A DNA stretch of 64,000 nt from Vombatus ursinus (GCF_900497805.2 NW_020954617.1:124001-188000), one strand, 5' to 3'; numbered from the stretch's first letter, positions 1 to 11,572 are shown. Numbers and translations: made by a program. Notes: generated from the sequence alone by a model not told the origin.

Positions 1-566
1 AAATTCTCTGCCTTCTATCTTCCTCTCTCCCCTGCCCATTGAAAAGGCAAGAAAAATGAAACCCATTAAAAATATGATAGACATGCAAAACAAATTTCTG
101 CTTAGCCTTATATCCCCCACCCTCAAAAGCAAGAAATACGAGAAAATACACTTCAATATGCACTGAGTCCTTCAATTCTCTTTCTGGAGGTGGTAACCCT
201 TTCATCATGAGTCCTTTGGAATTGTCATTGGTCATTGTGTTGATCAAAGTTACTGTCTTTCAAAGTTGATTGTCTTTATAATATTATTGTTATTGTATAA
301 ATTGTTTTTCTAGTTCTGTTCACTTCGCTTTGCATCAGTTCCTACAAGTTTTACCGTGTTTTTCTGAAACCACTCCCTTCATCATTTCTTATAGTACAAT
401 AATATTCCAACACATTTATAAACCATTTCTCGTTCAGCCATTCTCCAATTGATGGGTACTCTCTCAGTTTCTAATTCTTTGCTAACACACACACACACAC
501 ACACACACTACTAGAAATATTAAATATATATGGGTCCTTTTCCTTTTTCTTTCTCAAATTATATCA
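1..566 (-). mobile_element. L1 3'-end fragment (antisense)
   Basis: Recognised from the marsupial L1 3'-end signature read on the + strand as its complement: the blocks CACTTCGCTTTGCATCAG, TCAGCCATTCTCCAATTGATG and TTTCTAATTCTTTGC. It is followed by the L1 ORF2-like stretch at 633. Boundaries are approximate, and the left end continues beyond the window. Confidence 0.75.
485..508. repeat. (CA)n microsatellite
   Basis: A perfect run of about 12 CA units inside the antisense L1 fragment. Confidence 0.9.
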
Positions 567-629
567 AGGGTGGGGAATCTGGGGCCTCAGGGCTACATGC
601 AGCTTTGAGGCTGCAGGTTCCCTATCCCT
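567..629. mobile_element. Short hAT-like MITE
   Basis: A 63-bp element with near-matching inverted ends, AGGGTGGGGAATCTG and CAGGTTCCCTATCCCT. It sits between two L1 segments of the same orientation. The termini resemble hAT non-autonomous elements. Flanking duplications are not clear. Confidence 0.5.
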
Positions 630-632
630 GAG

Positions 633-1740
633 ATCTATCTTTATGCAAAGAATGTCTTATAATTGAGTTCATATAATTGTGTTGTCTTGGCAGGTAGACT
701 CCCAAGTATTTTATAGTATGTGTAGTTATTCTGAATGGAATTTCTCTTTGTATCTCTTGCTGGGTTTTGTTGGTAATACATGGAAATACTGATGATTTGT
801 ATCAGTTTATTTCATATCTTGCATCTTTACTGAAGTTGTGAATTGTTTTGATTAGCTTTTTTATTTTAGTTAACTTCCTAGGATTCTCTAAGTACATCAT
901 CATTTCATCTGCAAAGAGTAATAGTTTTGTTACCTCATTGCCTATATTTATTCTTTCAATATCTTTTTCTTGTCTTATTGCTATGCTAGTACTTCTAGTA
1001 CAATATTGAGTAGTAGTGGTGATAATAGACATCCTTACTTCACCTCTGATCTTTTTGGAAAGGCTTCTAGCTTAATCCCATTACAGAAAATACTTGCCTT
1101 TGGTTTTAAATAGATATGACTTATTTAAGGAAAGATTCTTTTATTATTGTGCTTTCTAGTGTTTTTTTTTCTTTTTAAAAAGGAGTGGGTTTGTATTTTG
1201 TCAAATGCTTTTTCTGAAATAATCTTATGATTTTTGTAATTTTTGTTGTCAATATGGTCAATTAGGCTTGTCCTTTTCCCAATATTGAACCAACCTTGCA
1301 TTCTTGGTATAAATCTAGCCTGGCCACAATGTATGATTTTTCTGATATATTGTTATAATCTCCTTGCTAGTATTTTATTTAATTTTTGTATGAAAATTCA
1401 TTAGGAAAATTAGACTGTAGTTTTCTTTTTATGTTTTGACCATAATTGTGTTAGAAGGAATTTGGTAGGATTCCTTCTTTAGCTATTTTTTTCAAACAGT
1501 TTATGTAGTATTAAAAGCGTTCTTTAAATGCTTAGTAGAATTCACTTGTAAATCCATCGAGTCCTGTTTTTTTTTCCTTAGGGAGTTCATTTATGGTTTG
1601 TTCAATTTCTCTTTGTAAGAATTTATTTGGAAGAATAAGAGATATTTAAGTGTTCTATTTCCTGTTCTGTAAACCTTGGCAATTTGTATTTATGTAAATA
1701 TTTATCCATTTCATTGATTGCCAGTTTATTGATTGCCAAC
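633..1740 (-). mobile_element. L1 ORF2 reverse-transcriptase fragment (antisense)
   Basis: The complement encodes L1 RT sequence; 802-1032 reads NEVTKLLLFADEMMMYLENP, where FADE stands for the family's FADD catalytic motif. Downstream + strand text such as the CAACCTTGCATTCTTGG stretch is the usual complement of L1 RT. It carries many stops and indels and is dead. Confidence 0.8.
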
Positions 1741-3010
1741 CACAGTAACTAAGTTGCTCCAGGTAGATATCTGGAGGAAGTTTTCCCTTCTAAAGCTTGT
1801 TGGCCAGTCCTATTCAGATGGACTCTGAAATGTAAAGATTCAGATTTTTCTTTAGAAAGACAATAGATTCCTGGAGCTAGAACTAAATGACTTTCTTTCT
1901 TCTCAACTGCTCATCAGGTGAGTGCCAACAGTTGAGCTAAACTTTTATCACCTCGTCATCTCGTGGGGACATTTTTTCTTTTTGTGACTTCATCCAGAGA
2001 CTTGCCCAGAGTCTGAAAAACGTATTGTTCCAGTTGCGACGTAACTTAGATTGTTAAAACAGTTTTAGAGACAGGGTAGAATGAAAAGTAAATGACAAAT
2101 TCAACTAACAACTGTTGCTTTATTTGTTTTATTTTTGTTTTTTGGAAATCAGGAGTAATGACTCATTTGAATAGGTCAAGTACTAATTAGGTGCACCCTC
2201 AGGAGACATATTGTCCTGTAACTACTAGAAAGCTGGGCTGGTGTGCTTTAAAAAGGCCTTTTAACCTTTTGAAATGATTTCTTTTAAATGGTAGTCTATG
2301 GCATCTTTCCAAACCAAAAAACTAGTTCTATCAAGCTTGGATCCTTGGGTTCAATCTCTTTAAAATACCGGAAGTGAAAATCTTTGCATTCTGAAACTCT
2401 GGAAGCCACCCCTGGGTAAAAATTCGCTTTGTTCCTTAAGCCTGTTGCTGAATTGTCCAGCTCCTTTCAGAGCCCCTCCCATTAGTCCCTTTGAATTTTC
2501 TCACTTAGACCATCTTACTGACACTCCCAAGCTGCCACCAGCTTTGCAAAATCCCTGCCCTTTCGTTTGGCAATGGATTTCCTGTTTCCTCTGTTTCTAG
2601 TTACGAATCATTACCATTTCTACTCCAACTTGTTCTTGGTTAGGAGGCAAACAAACTTACCTGTTCTTCCCATCCTCAAAGATAAATATGCTCAGTTTGT
2701 TGTGAGATTGGAGTTTTCATGGATTTTGTCTTGTATGACATCTCTTATGCTTTTGGGCACTTAAAATGGGCTTATAATAATGATGGTTCTTGCAAGTGTC
2801 TTGTGAATTATGACATAGTTGGTAATGCTTAATATGGCATTCTTAACACACCAGTAGTCACAGTAAGGTGATTTGAGACAGAAAACTACTGATTCACTAT
2901 TGCTAAATCACTTAGATTTTTGGTAACAGTTACTTCTCCTCATTTATGGAATGGAAATTGAGCCCCATCTTTGACAGGACAGTTCTGTGACAGAATAGCC
3001 AATGGCTGAA
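1741..3010. other. Unassigned sequence
   Basis: No repeat family, splice-flanked exon or protein similarity is recognisable. The short open frames here have no domain features. Confidence 0.4.
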
Positions 3011-3021
3011 AATAATGGGAG

Positions 3022-3280
3022 GTACGAGGGGCAGCATGGCACAGTGAAAAGAGCATGCTTGACTTAGAGTCTCAAGAGACTGGAGTTGGAATCTGATACT
3101 TATTAGCTTTGTGAACCTGGGCAAATTACTGAAACCTTTCTGAGCCTCAGTTTCCTTGTCTATGAAGGGGAGATCACAATATTTCTAATACCTACTTACT
3201 AGGTTGTTGGGAGGATTAAAGGGATCATGTGATATAAAGCATTTTATAAACAAAGTGTTATCTGCATGTCAGTTAGTATT
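3022..3280 (+). mobile_element. MIR/CORE-SINE
   Basis: Sense MIR-type element: GGCAGCATGGCACAGTG head, then TGTGAACCTGGGCAAATTAC, GCCTCAGTTTCCTTGTC and a GTTGTTGGGAGGATTAAA tail region. Diverged. Boundaries approximate. Confidence 0.75.
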
Positions 3281-3284
3281 GTGA

Positions 3285-3475
3285 CTAGAATGCAGCATAC
3301 TTCCATGGAAAGAAGGCTAAACTTGAGTCATGATAACAGAATTCAAATGCTAACTTCCCTACTTACTATTTGGGTTACTTCGGACAAGTCTTTGAATCTA
3401 GTTTCCTCATTTATAAAATGAAGGGTTTGGTTTGGTAGGTCTCTAAGGTTCCCTCCAGCTTTAGAACCTATGACC
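3285..3475 (+). mobile_element. MIR-type SINE (second, adjacent copy)
   Basis: Sense element with GGAAAGAAGGC, TACTTACTATTTGGGTTACTT, GTTTCCTCATTTATAAAATG and the GGTCTCTAAGGTTCCCTCCAGC ending seen in marsupial MIR relatives. Immediately follows another MIR. Confidence 0.65.
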
Positions 3476-3587
3476 TGAACATTATTTGGTATAACACCAT
3501 TAAAAAAAATTTATTTATTTATTTTTTTAATAACACCATTTTTTTATTCAAAATGCAAAAAACAAGTGTAAACTAACAAACATTCAA

Positions 3588-3647
3588 TTTAACAAGTGTT
3601 TATTCAGTGCTTGCCATGTGCCAATCAGTCAATAAACACTTGTTAAA
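3588..3647. repeat. Perfect 17-bp inverted repeat with 26-nt loop
   Basis: TTTAACAAGTGTTTATT at 3588-3604 is exactly complementary to AATAAACACTTGTTAAA at 3631-3647. The loop includes TGCTTGCCATGTGCCA. Both arms look like tails of L2/MIR-type repeats meeting head to head. Confidence 0.85.
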
Positions 3648-3689
3648 GTTTAAAAAACTTGCTTTTTAGCTTTCTTTTATGTATTATCT

Positions 3690-3815
3690 CATCCTCTTGG
3701 AATATAAATTCTTTAACGTCAGGGACCATTTTTCTATTGTCTTTCCTAGCCCTTAGCCCAATGTCTGGCATAAAATTAATGCTTAATAAATGCTTGTTGA
3801 CTAATTAACTGGAAC
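3690..3815 (+). mobile_element. L2-clade LINE 3' end
   Basis: Sense 3' tail with the order CTTTAACGTCAGGGACCATT, GCCCTTAGCCCAATGTCTGGC and TTAATGCTTAATAAATGCTT, typical of mammalian L2/L3 ends. Confidence 0.7.
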
Positions 3816-4029
3816 ATAAGCTCTGGAAGGTTCTATTATTCATCAAAAGCTTTGAGTACAGTCCCAGCAGCAGACTATGTCTGTTTTCAGAATAGCTGCC
3901 TAGTGAAAGATAGAGAGCTTAATAACAATAGGTTGGTTATTGGACAATAAATTTTTTGGCCATGGTGACCCAAGAAATAAAAGACAAAGAATGTAATGTG
4001 ATTGCTTTCCATTTTTGTAGTGATGGTGG

Positions 4030-4262
4030 CAATTGTCAGTCATTTTTCAGTCATGTTTGAGTCTTTGTGACCCCATTTTGAGGTTTTCTTGGCAAAGTTA
4101 CTGGAGTGGTTTGCTATTTCCTTCTTTATCTCATTTTTACAGATGAGGAAACTGGGGCAAATAGGGTTAAGTGACTTGCCCTCAGGGTCACACAACTAGT
4201 AAGTGTCTGAGGCCATATTTGAATTTAGAAAGTTGAATCTTCCTGACTACAGGCCTGTGATG
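4030..4262 (-). mobile_element. Marsupial CORE-SINE (antisense)
   Basis: Complement of the longer SINE form whose 3' part reads GGGGTCACAAAGACTC; here GAGTCTTTGTGACCCCATTT is on +. CAGATGAGGAAACTGGGGC and GGGTCACACAACTAGTAAGT follow. Same family as 51887-52140 and 63473-63728. Confidence 0.75.
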
Positions 4263-4479
4263 GTGGTAGATGGGAAATATGAAGTTAAGAATGCAGGTTT
4301 TAGACCATCTAATGATTGGACATACTATTGTGTGAACTAAATTATATCAGTTTTTAATATAAGTGAAACTTTGAGACAAATGAAATTGTACTTAAATGAA
4401 AGAATTGCATCAGTATACCCCAGGATGATATTCTGAGTCCTTTTCTGGTTCTTTTCTATGATAACCTCTAGTTGATTTC

Positions 4480-5137
4480 ATTAGCTCCCATGAATTCAAT
4501 CATCACTTATAGATGATCCCTAATCTAAATATCAAGCCCTCACCTCTCTTTACTGTAGTCTTATATCTTCAACTTTGTTTGCTGTATATTTCCCACTGGA
4601 TTTCACCTAGATACATGAAACAACATACCCAAATAGCTTTCTCTGTTGAGCTACAGTCACTCATCTCCAATAGCTTCTTGACATCTCAAACTGGATGCCC
4701 CATAGGCATCTCAGACTCAACAGACCCAAAACAGAACTTGTTATCCTTATCCTCAAGCACTCCCCTTCCAAACTTCCCTATCATTTGTGAGGGTACCACT
4801 ATCCTATTTACCCAAGTCCACAAACTTAGTATCATCCTTAACTCCTCACTCTCACTCACCCCACAATGCCATCATGATGATAATCATCAAATATATCCAA
4901 TTCACTGCCAAATCTTATCATTTCACAACTACCTTCACAACATTTTTCATCTATCCCCTTCTGATCACTCATACAACCACAATGCTAGTTCATTCTCTTA
5001 TTACCTCTCACCTGGAGTACTGCAAGGGCCTTCAAATTAGTCTGCCTGCCTCAAATCTCTCTCTATTATTACCCATACTCCACTCATTTGCCAAGGTGAT
5101 ATCTCTAAAGCAGAGGTCTGACTATATCCCTCCCTAA
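4480..5137 (+). mobile_element. L2/CR1-clade LINE ORF2 C-terminal fragment
   Basis: Sense fragment. Recognisable stretches include CAAACTGGATGCCCCATAGG, AGTATCATCCTTAACTCCTC, CTGGAGTACTGCAA, GTCTGCCTGCCTCA and AAAGCAGAGGTCTGACTATA. The same order occurs at 25420-25710 and, reversed, in 33450-34350. A 175-residue open frame across it is LINE-derived. Confidence 0.75.
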
Positions 5138-5510
5138 CCCTAACTGACTAGGAGGCCTGAGACTCAGTGGGATGGTAGAGTCAATGATTTGATTATTTAG
5201 ATAGAGATGGATGTACATGATATGCATATGATCAATGGTCCTGGCATTCAGTTGGATTCATTTCTAATTATGCATATTTGATTTAAATAATATAAAGAGT
5301 ATATGTTTAAGATCTTAATATTTTTAACTACATTTAATTTCTCCAATGCCATCTTCTCCTGAGTCTTATAGAATTTCATCCAATTTTCTTAGAGAATATG
5401 ATCACTTCTATAACTATTGGAGAAGTGTAAATTTCAAACTTTTAATCATGAATTTGCTATTATAAGATTTTAACTAATTAACTTTCTTAATTCTTTTCAT
5501 ATGTTCCCTT
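5138..5510. other. Unassigned AT-rich sequence
   Basis: No recognisable gene or repeat. Confidence 0.4.
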
Positions 5511-5511
5511 G

Positions 5512-5695
5512 TGTCATGGCAGCCATGTAGTATATAGTGGAAAGAGTATTAGATCAGGAGACCAAGGTACTAGTTCTTTTTTTGTCACTTACTTCCTAAA
5601 TATGTGACCTTAGATTAGTCTTGTGACCTCTAAGACTCAGTTTCCTTATATTATAAAATGAAAATTTGAATTAGATGATCTGAGGGCATCAGATG
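5512..5695 (+). mobile_element. MIR-type SINE
   Basis: Sense: GTGGAAAGAGTATTAGATCA, ATGTGACCTTAGATTAGTC, CAGTTTCCTTATATTATAAA and ATTAGATGATCTGAGGGC. Diverged. Confidence 0.7.
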
Positions 5696-5820
5696 ACTAT
5701 TTAAATTTTAATCGACATGGTTAAAAGACTTAATTTATATTTCAGTTCAATGTGTTTTCTAGTGTCAATGCTTCTCAGTGATAAAAAGAAATATTTTATA
5801 AAATGATGAGAGGTAACATC

Positions 5821-6018
5821 TTTTTTTTTTCTTTCATTTTTTGGTGAGGCAATTGGGCTTAAGTGACTTGCTCAGGGTCATATGGCTAGTAAGGGTCAAG
5901 TGTCTGACTTGCCCAGGGTCATACAGCTAGTAAGGGTCAAGTGTCTGAGGTCAGATTTGAACTCAGGTCCTCCTGACTCCAAGGCCAGAGATTTATCCAC
6001 TGTGCCACCTAGCTGTAC
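5821..6018 (-). mobile_element. tRNA-derived SINE (antisense) with internal tandem duplication
   Basis: Complement of the GGTGGCACAG...GAGTTCAAATC SINE: poly-T start, GAGGCAATTGGGCTTAAGTG, and CACTGTGCCACCTAGCTGT at its far end. A 41-bp unit (5865-5905) is repeated at 5906-5946 with a few differences. Other copies in the window have it once. Confidence 0.8.
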
Positions 6019-6059
6019 CATATAGGTAATATCTTTCAAATCTTTAATTCCATCTTTGC

Positions 6060-6325
6060 TTAGGTGTTTTAGTTTTGGATAGCAAGCATTTATATAACAC
6101 TTTAAAATTTGCAAAGATCTTTATCTATATCTCATTTGATCCTCACAACAACTTTGGGAGGTGGTGCTATTATTATTCCCATTTTATAGAGGAGGAAACT
6201 GAAATTGAGTGTGTTAAGTGACTTCCAGAGTTAAGTCCAGAGTCACATAGCTAGTGTTTGAAGTAGAATTTGAACTTAGGTCTACCTGACTTCAAGTACA
6301 ATATGATTTGCCACCATCTACAACA
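6060..6325 (-). mobile_element. MIR (antisense)
   Basis: Reverse-complement MIR order: CTCATTTGATCCTCACAACA, GAGGAGGAAACTGA, GTCACATAGCTAGTGTTTGA, TTTGAACTTAGGTC. Confidence 0.7.
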
Positions 6326-6329
6326 TTTT

Positions 6330-8400
6330 TTTTTCTTTTCCTAATATATTTTTATTTATTTCATTAAATATTTCTCAATTATATATACATTTTAAACGTT
6401 TGTTTTTTTTAAATTTTGAGTTCCAAATTCTCTCCCTCCCTTTTCTGCCCCCTCCTTGAGAAGGCAAGCAATTTGATATAGATCATACCTGTGAAGTCAT
6501 GCAAAACATATTTTCCATATTAGCCATCTAGCAAAAGAAAACACAGACCAAAAAAAAAAACCAAAACCAACCACCCAAAAATCAACAAGAAAAATTAAGT
6601 ATAATAAGCATGCTTTGATCTACATTCAGGTTCCATCAGTTCTTTCTCTGGAGGTGGATAGCATTTTTTCGTCATAAGTCCTTCAGAATTATCTTGGATC
6701 ATTACGTTGATCAGAATAACCAAGTCATTGACAGTTGATCACTGTATAATATTGCTATTATTGTGTACAATGTTCTCTTGGTTCTGCTCACTTCGCTTTG
6801 CATCACTTCATATAAGTCTTCCCAGCTTTTCTGAAACCACCCTTATCATCACAATAGCGATGTTACACAATAGTATTCTATCACAATCATATATCACAAT
6901 TTGTTCAGCCATTCCCTGGTTGATGGGTATCCCCTCAATTTCTAATTCTTTGCCACCACAAAAAGAGCTATAAATATTTTTGTACACACAGGTCTTTTTC
7001 CTTTTTCTTTTATCTATTTGGGGTACAGAGCTTGTAGGGTCAAAGGATATGCACAATATTATAGCTCTTTGGGCATAGTTCCAAATTGCTCTCCAGAATG
7101 GTTGGATCATTTCACAGCTCCATCAACAGTTCATTAGTGTCCCATTTTTTCCACATCTCCTGCAACATTTGTCATTTTCCTCCTCTATCACATTATCCAA
7201 TCTGATAGATGTGAGGTGTTAGCTCAGAGTTGTTTTAATGTGCATTCCTTTAATCAGTAGTGATTTAGAGCATTTTTTCTTTTTTTAAAGCTTTTTTTTT
7301 CCCATATGACTATAGATGGCTTTGATTTCTTCAAAAAACTGCCTGTTCGTATCCTTTGACTATTTATCACTTGAGGAATAACTCATATTACTATAAATTT
7401 GACTCAGTTCTCTAGACATTTGAGAACCTTTATCACAGAAACTTACTGTAAAAATTCCCCCACCCCCCAGTTTCCTGCTCCTCTTCTAACCTTGGCTGTG
7501 TTGGTTTTGTTTGTGCAAAATCTTTTAAATTTAATGTAATCAAAATTATTCATTTTACATCCTACAATGTTCTCTATCTCTTGTTTGGTCATAAACTCTT
7601 CCCTTATCTGTAAATCTGACAGGTAAAATTTTCCATGTTCTTATAATTTGCTCATGCCATTATCCTTTATGTCTTAATGATTTTATCTTGGCATATGGTG
7701 TGAGATGTTGTTTATACCTCGTTTCTGCCAAACTGCTTTCCAGTTTCCCCTGAAATTTTTGTCAAATAGTGAGTCCTTGTCACAAAGGCTTGGATCAAAG
7801 ACTAGATTACTATGGTTATTAACTACTGTGTATTGTGTACCTTGTCTATTCCACTGATCTACCACTATATTTCTTAGTTGGTACTAGATTATTTTGATGA
7901 TGTAATACACTTTGTAATACAAATTGAGATCTGGTACTGCTAGGCTACCTTCCTTCACATTTTTTTCTCCATTAATTCCCTTGTTATTCTTGACCTTTGG
8001 TTCTTTCAGATGAATTTTGTTATTATTTTTTTCTAGCTCTATAAATTTTTTTTGGTAGTTTGATTGGTATGGCACTAAATAAATAAATTAAGTAGAATTG
8101 TCATTTTGACTATATTGGCTTGGCCCAGCCATGAACAATTAATATTTCTCCAATTGTTTAGATCTAACTTTGTGTGAAAACAAGAGATTTCCTGAGCCCT
8201 TGTTCCTAAATTTAGAATAAAATATTTCTATACTTGTTTGTTTTGCATTTCTTTCTTTAATTCTCTTTTATATTTGATAAAGTAAAATGATTTATAAGGT
8301 GTTCTCTTTATAGTTTTTTTTATCTTGGCCTTCATTCTCTTGTCTGGTTAACTAGTTTTCCCCTTATATATTACTTTAAAAATCAGTATCTGCCTTAGTA
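6330..8400 (-). mobile_element. L1 3' UTR and ORF2 C-terminal part (antisense)
   Basis: About 2 kb of antisense L1. 6640-7290 is the 3'-end region (CACTTCGCTTTGCATCAC, GTTCAGCCATTCCCTGGTTG, GCTCTCCAGAATGGTTGG). 7300-8120 matches the ORF2 C-terminal region (complement of AAACTGGAAAGCAGTTTGGC and related text). The end near 8400 is gradual and uncertain. Many stops. Confidence 0.75.
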
Positions 8401-8539
8401 CTTCTTGCTATAGTGACCCCTTGCCAGTGCTTGAATTTGTAATTCTCTACTCTACTAATTGACATCATAGGATGTTGGAATCAGAACTGGTAGGGACCTG
8501 AGGCCATCTAGTCCAATCCCTTCATAAATATGAGTCCTT

Positions 8540-9150
8540 TTTAAAAAAAATTCCATATTAGTCATATTATGAAAGAAAAAACAAAAACGAGAAAAAGCCA
8601 CAAAAAAATAAGGTGAAAAATATATGCTTCAATCTTACATTCAGCCTACATCAGTTCTTTCTCTAGAAGCAGATAGCATTTTTCATTCTGAATCCTTTGG
8701 AATTGTCTTGAATCATTGTACTGGTGGGAATAGCTAAGTCATTCACAGTTGATCATCATACAATATTGCTGTTACTGTGTACAATGTTCTCCTGGTTCTG
8801 CTTATTTCACTTTGCATCAATTTGTGCAAGTTTTTCCAGGTTTTTCTGAAATCAGCCTGCTTGTCATTTCTTATAGAATAACAGTATTCCATTACAACCA
8901 TACACCACAACTTGTTCAGCCATTCCCAATTTATTGGCATTCCTTCAATTTCTAATTCTTTGCCACCACAAAAAGAGCTGCTATAAATATTTTTGTATGA
9001 AAGAATCTTTTTCCTTTTTTTTTTTTTTTTTAAATCTTTTGGGATACAGACTTAGTAAGGGTATTGCTGGATCAAAGGGTACATACAGTTTGATTGTCTT
9101 TTGGGCATAGTTCCAAATTGCTCATTAAGAGTCCTTTAATTATCCTACTC
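8540..9150 (-). mobile_element. L1 3'-end fragment (antisense)
   Basis: Same 3'-end family: CATTCACAGTTGATCATC, CTGCTTATTTCACTTTGCAT, CATTTCTTATAGAATAACAG, GCCACCACAAAAAGAGCTGC. A poly-T run lies near 9017-9033. Confidence 0.8.
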
Positions 9151-9164
9151 CACTTCAGTCAATC

Positions 9165-9629
9165 AAAACATGCACCTACTATGTGCCAGACATTGTGCTA
9201 ATGGCTTGGGATACAAAGAAAGGCAAAAACACAGTCCCTGCTCTCCAGAAGCTCACAGTTGAAGGAGGGAGACAATATGCAAACAAGTATATACGAACAA
9301 GCTACATACAAGATAAATTTGAAATAATCAACAGAGGGAAAGCACTAGGATTAAGAGGGATCAGGAAAGACTTCCTGTAGAAGGCAGGACTTTAAATGGG
9401 ACTTAAAGGGAGCTAGGGAATCCAGGAGGTGGAGATGAGGAGCAGGAGCCACTGGGGGAATGACCAGTGGAAATGCCTGGAATTAGGAGATAAGGTATCT
9501 TGTCTGAGGAATAGCAAGGAGGCTAGTGCCATTGGATAACAGTTGTGTGGGTGTGGGTGGGTGATAAAGTGTAAGAAGACTTGTTGGTGGGGGCGGAGGT
9601 GCAGTATAAAAAGAGCTTTGAATGCTAGA
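9165..9629 (-). mobile_element. L2/CR1-clade LINE 3' region (antisense), left part
   Basis: Reverse-orientation LINE: ACCTACTATGTGCCAGACAT, AGTCCCTGCTCTCCAGAAGC, GATCAGGAAAGACTTCCTGT, GGAGGTGGAGATGAGGAGCA. It is interrupted at 9630 and resumes at 10024. Confidence 0.7.
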
Positions 9630-9827
9630 GCAGTGGTGTCAAACTCAAATAGAAATGAGGGCCACTAAACCATACATGATGATCCCTGTGGACCACATTA
9701 ACTTTGAAAAACACAAATTAATATTACCTATTTTAAATCAAATTTTTGTTTACTTTGTTAAATTTCCCAATTATATTTTGATCTGTTTCTGCACATGCAG
9801 GGGTACTGATGTGTTTGACACCTTTGC
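9630..9827. mobile_element. hAT-like non-autonomous DNA element
   Basis: Ends GCAGTGGTGTCAAAC (9630-9644) and GTTTGACACCTTTGC (9813-9827) are inverted repeats matching at 13 of 15 positions. The interior (GAGGGCCACTAAACC, GATCCCTGTGGACCAC) matches a common marsupial hAT-type repeat. No 8-bp target duplication is evident. Confidence 0.6.
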
Positions 9828-9844
9828 TTTAAATGATTTTACAC

Positions 9845-10023
9845 AGGAGCAGTGGCTCCTACTCCTCATCTCCACCTCCAGAACTCCCTAGCTCCCTTTA
9901 AGTTCCAATTAAATCCTGCCTTCTATGGGAAGCTTTTCTTGATCCCTCTTGATCCTAGCCCTTTCCTTATGTTAATTATTTCAAATTTATCCTATATGTA
10001 GCTTGTTTGTACATACTTGTTTC
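9845..10023 (+). mobile_element. L2/CR1 fragment inverted relative to its flanks
   Basis: Reads as the complement of about 9283-9456: CTCATCTCCACCTCCAGAAC, CTTCTATGGGAAGCTTTTCT, CATACTTGTTTC. By eye the arms agree at about four-fifths of positions. The surrounding LINE continues in the original antisense direction at 10024. Confidence 0.75.
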
Positions 10024-10075
10024 TTTGTTTGATCCTGGAAGTGATAAACAGTCAATGGAGTTTACTGAGTAGGGA

Positions 10076-10134
<59 letters not shown>

Positions 10135-10250
10135 CACTGAGAGCCAGACTTTCACTTTAGGAATATCTCTTTGACAACTGAGTGGAGGATGGGCTGGAGT
10201 GGGGAGAGACTTGTGGCATTCTGTAGGACCTGTATAACTGCAGGAAGTTA
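10024..10250 (-). mobile_element. L2/CR1-clade LINE (antisense), right part
   Basis: Continuation of the 9165-9629 element: GATCCTGGAAGTGATAAACA, GGAGTTTACTGAGTAGGGAG, GAGTGGAGGATGGGCTGGAG. Split by a GT/GA microsatellite. Confidence 0.65.
10076..10137. repeat. (GT)n(GA)n compound microsatellite
   Basis: A GTGT run passes into AGAG with interspersed GGGAGA and ACAGAG units. It sits inside the antisense LINE. Confidence 0.9.
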
Positions 10251-10500
10251 GTTGGGAATCTCATTCTTAACAGGTTATTGGTGGATACCTTCAGCTAAAC
10301 TGGAGAGAAAGAATTCCTGAATTCCTTAGGGGGAATCCTGCTGGAGAGAGCCTCATCCTTGATTATCTCTGACCAATGGCCACCACTTCCCTACCCTTTG
10401 GTCAGAGAAAGACCTCTTGACTGGATGATTTGGACTCTTTCGTTGGCCTTCAAGTTCTAGTGATAGACTGGATATGATGAGGAAAGGAAGAATCACAGCT
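10251..10500. other. Unassigned sequence
   Basis: No recognisable repeat or coding signal. Confidence 0.35.
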
Positions 10501-10504
10501 TTAG

Positions 10505-10860
10505 TCAGTCAAATGGCATTTATTAAGCACTTACTATGTGCAAGGCATTGTGCTAAGTTCTGGGAATACAGTGTAAGCAGAAGGAAATATATTCCTGCCC
10601 TCAAAGAGTTCACATTCTAATAGGGGAAGAATATACACAAAAATGAATTGAAAAGGGGTAGAAGTTGGGGTGGTGAAGGTACCTGACATGGGAGCATGGA
10701 AGAGAAAGTCCTGTGGAGATGAGTCAGCAGTGTAGCCTAGAGAGGAATGAAGACATGTTTGGCTTGGGATTCCTCAAAATGGAGGTTCTAGAAAGAACCA
10801 GTCAATCAGAGGAAGAAGATACAGGGGTAGAGGTGCTTCTGGTGGGAGAGAGTGCCACAT
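10505..10860 (-). mobile_element. L2-like LINE tail family (antisense)
   Basis: GGCATTTATTAAGCACTTAC, ACTATGTGCAAGGCATTGTG, CTGCCCTCAAAGAGTTCACA, then GGAGCATGGAAGAGAAAGTC and CAAAATGGAGGTTCTAGAAA. The same order occurs at 19800-20230 and, more weakly, 59965-60275. Confidence 0.6.
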
Positions 10861-11572
10861 TCAGACTTTGGGGATATGTATGTGATGTTTTGTACAACTG
10901 TTCCTATTATACCACATTAATAAATACCCATAATTAGAAGCAAATCATCTCTGACTATTTAATGTCAACTGATAATCAATGGAGGAAAAACATTAGTAGG
11001 GATTCAGGAACTACAGAATTAGCAAAGCCACTCCACTAACCCTTCAGGACAACCCTTAGATCCCTGAGGGGAGATTTAGGAGCTGAATTCTAACCCAGGT
11101 TGCCAGAGGAAGTGAGTATTGGAATAATAGCCTCAATGCCTCAGATATATAAAGAATTCACTAGGTGAGGTGAATCTATTAAGAAATTATTAGTGTAAAA
11201 AACAAAAGCATCAATATAACATGAAAAATTCTTACAAATAAGCTAGCAATGATAAACTTTTAAGTAATAATTTTGAAGCTAGCATTTGTTTTGATATTTG
11301 GATTTTTCCCATCTCCTAATATATTCTATAATACTTTGCTCTTATTGTGACTAGGTAAATTTATGATGATGAGTTTGTTACCTCTTTTGATAAAATAATG
11401 ATCATAAAGTTCATTAGTTTAATGTCACTTATGGCTTTAATTATATTTATCTTCTCATGTCCTCTTGGAACATTAATTTCTTCCTTAATCACATGTCCTA
11501 TTTTTATTTCCTGTGAGATGTTTTATAACCTATTAAAAATACCATGTTTTACTTTTTATTGGAACATGAGTA

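Noticed and set aside
4513-5040. 175-residue open frame on the + strand
   Set aside because: It lies inside an L2/CR1-clade LINE fragment with matching copies elsewhere in the window.
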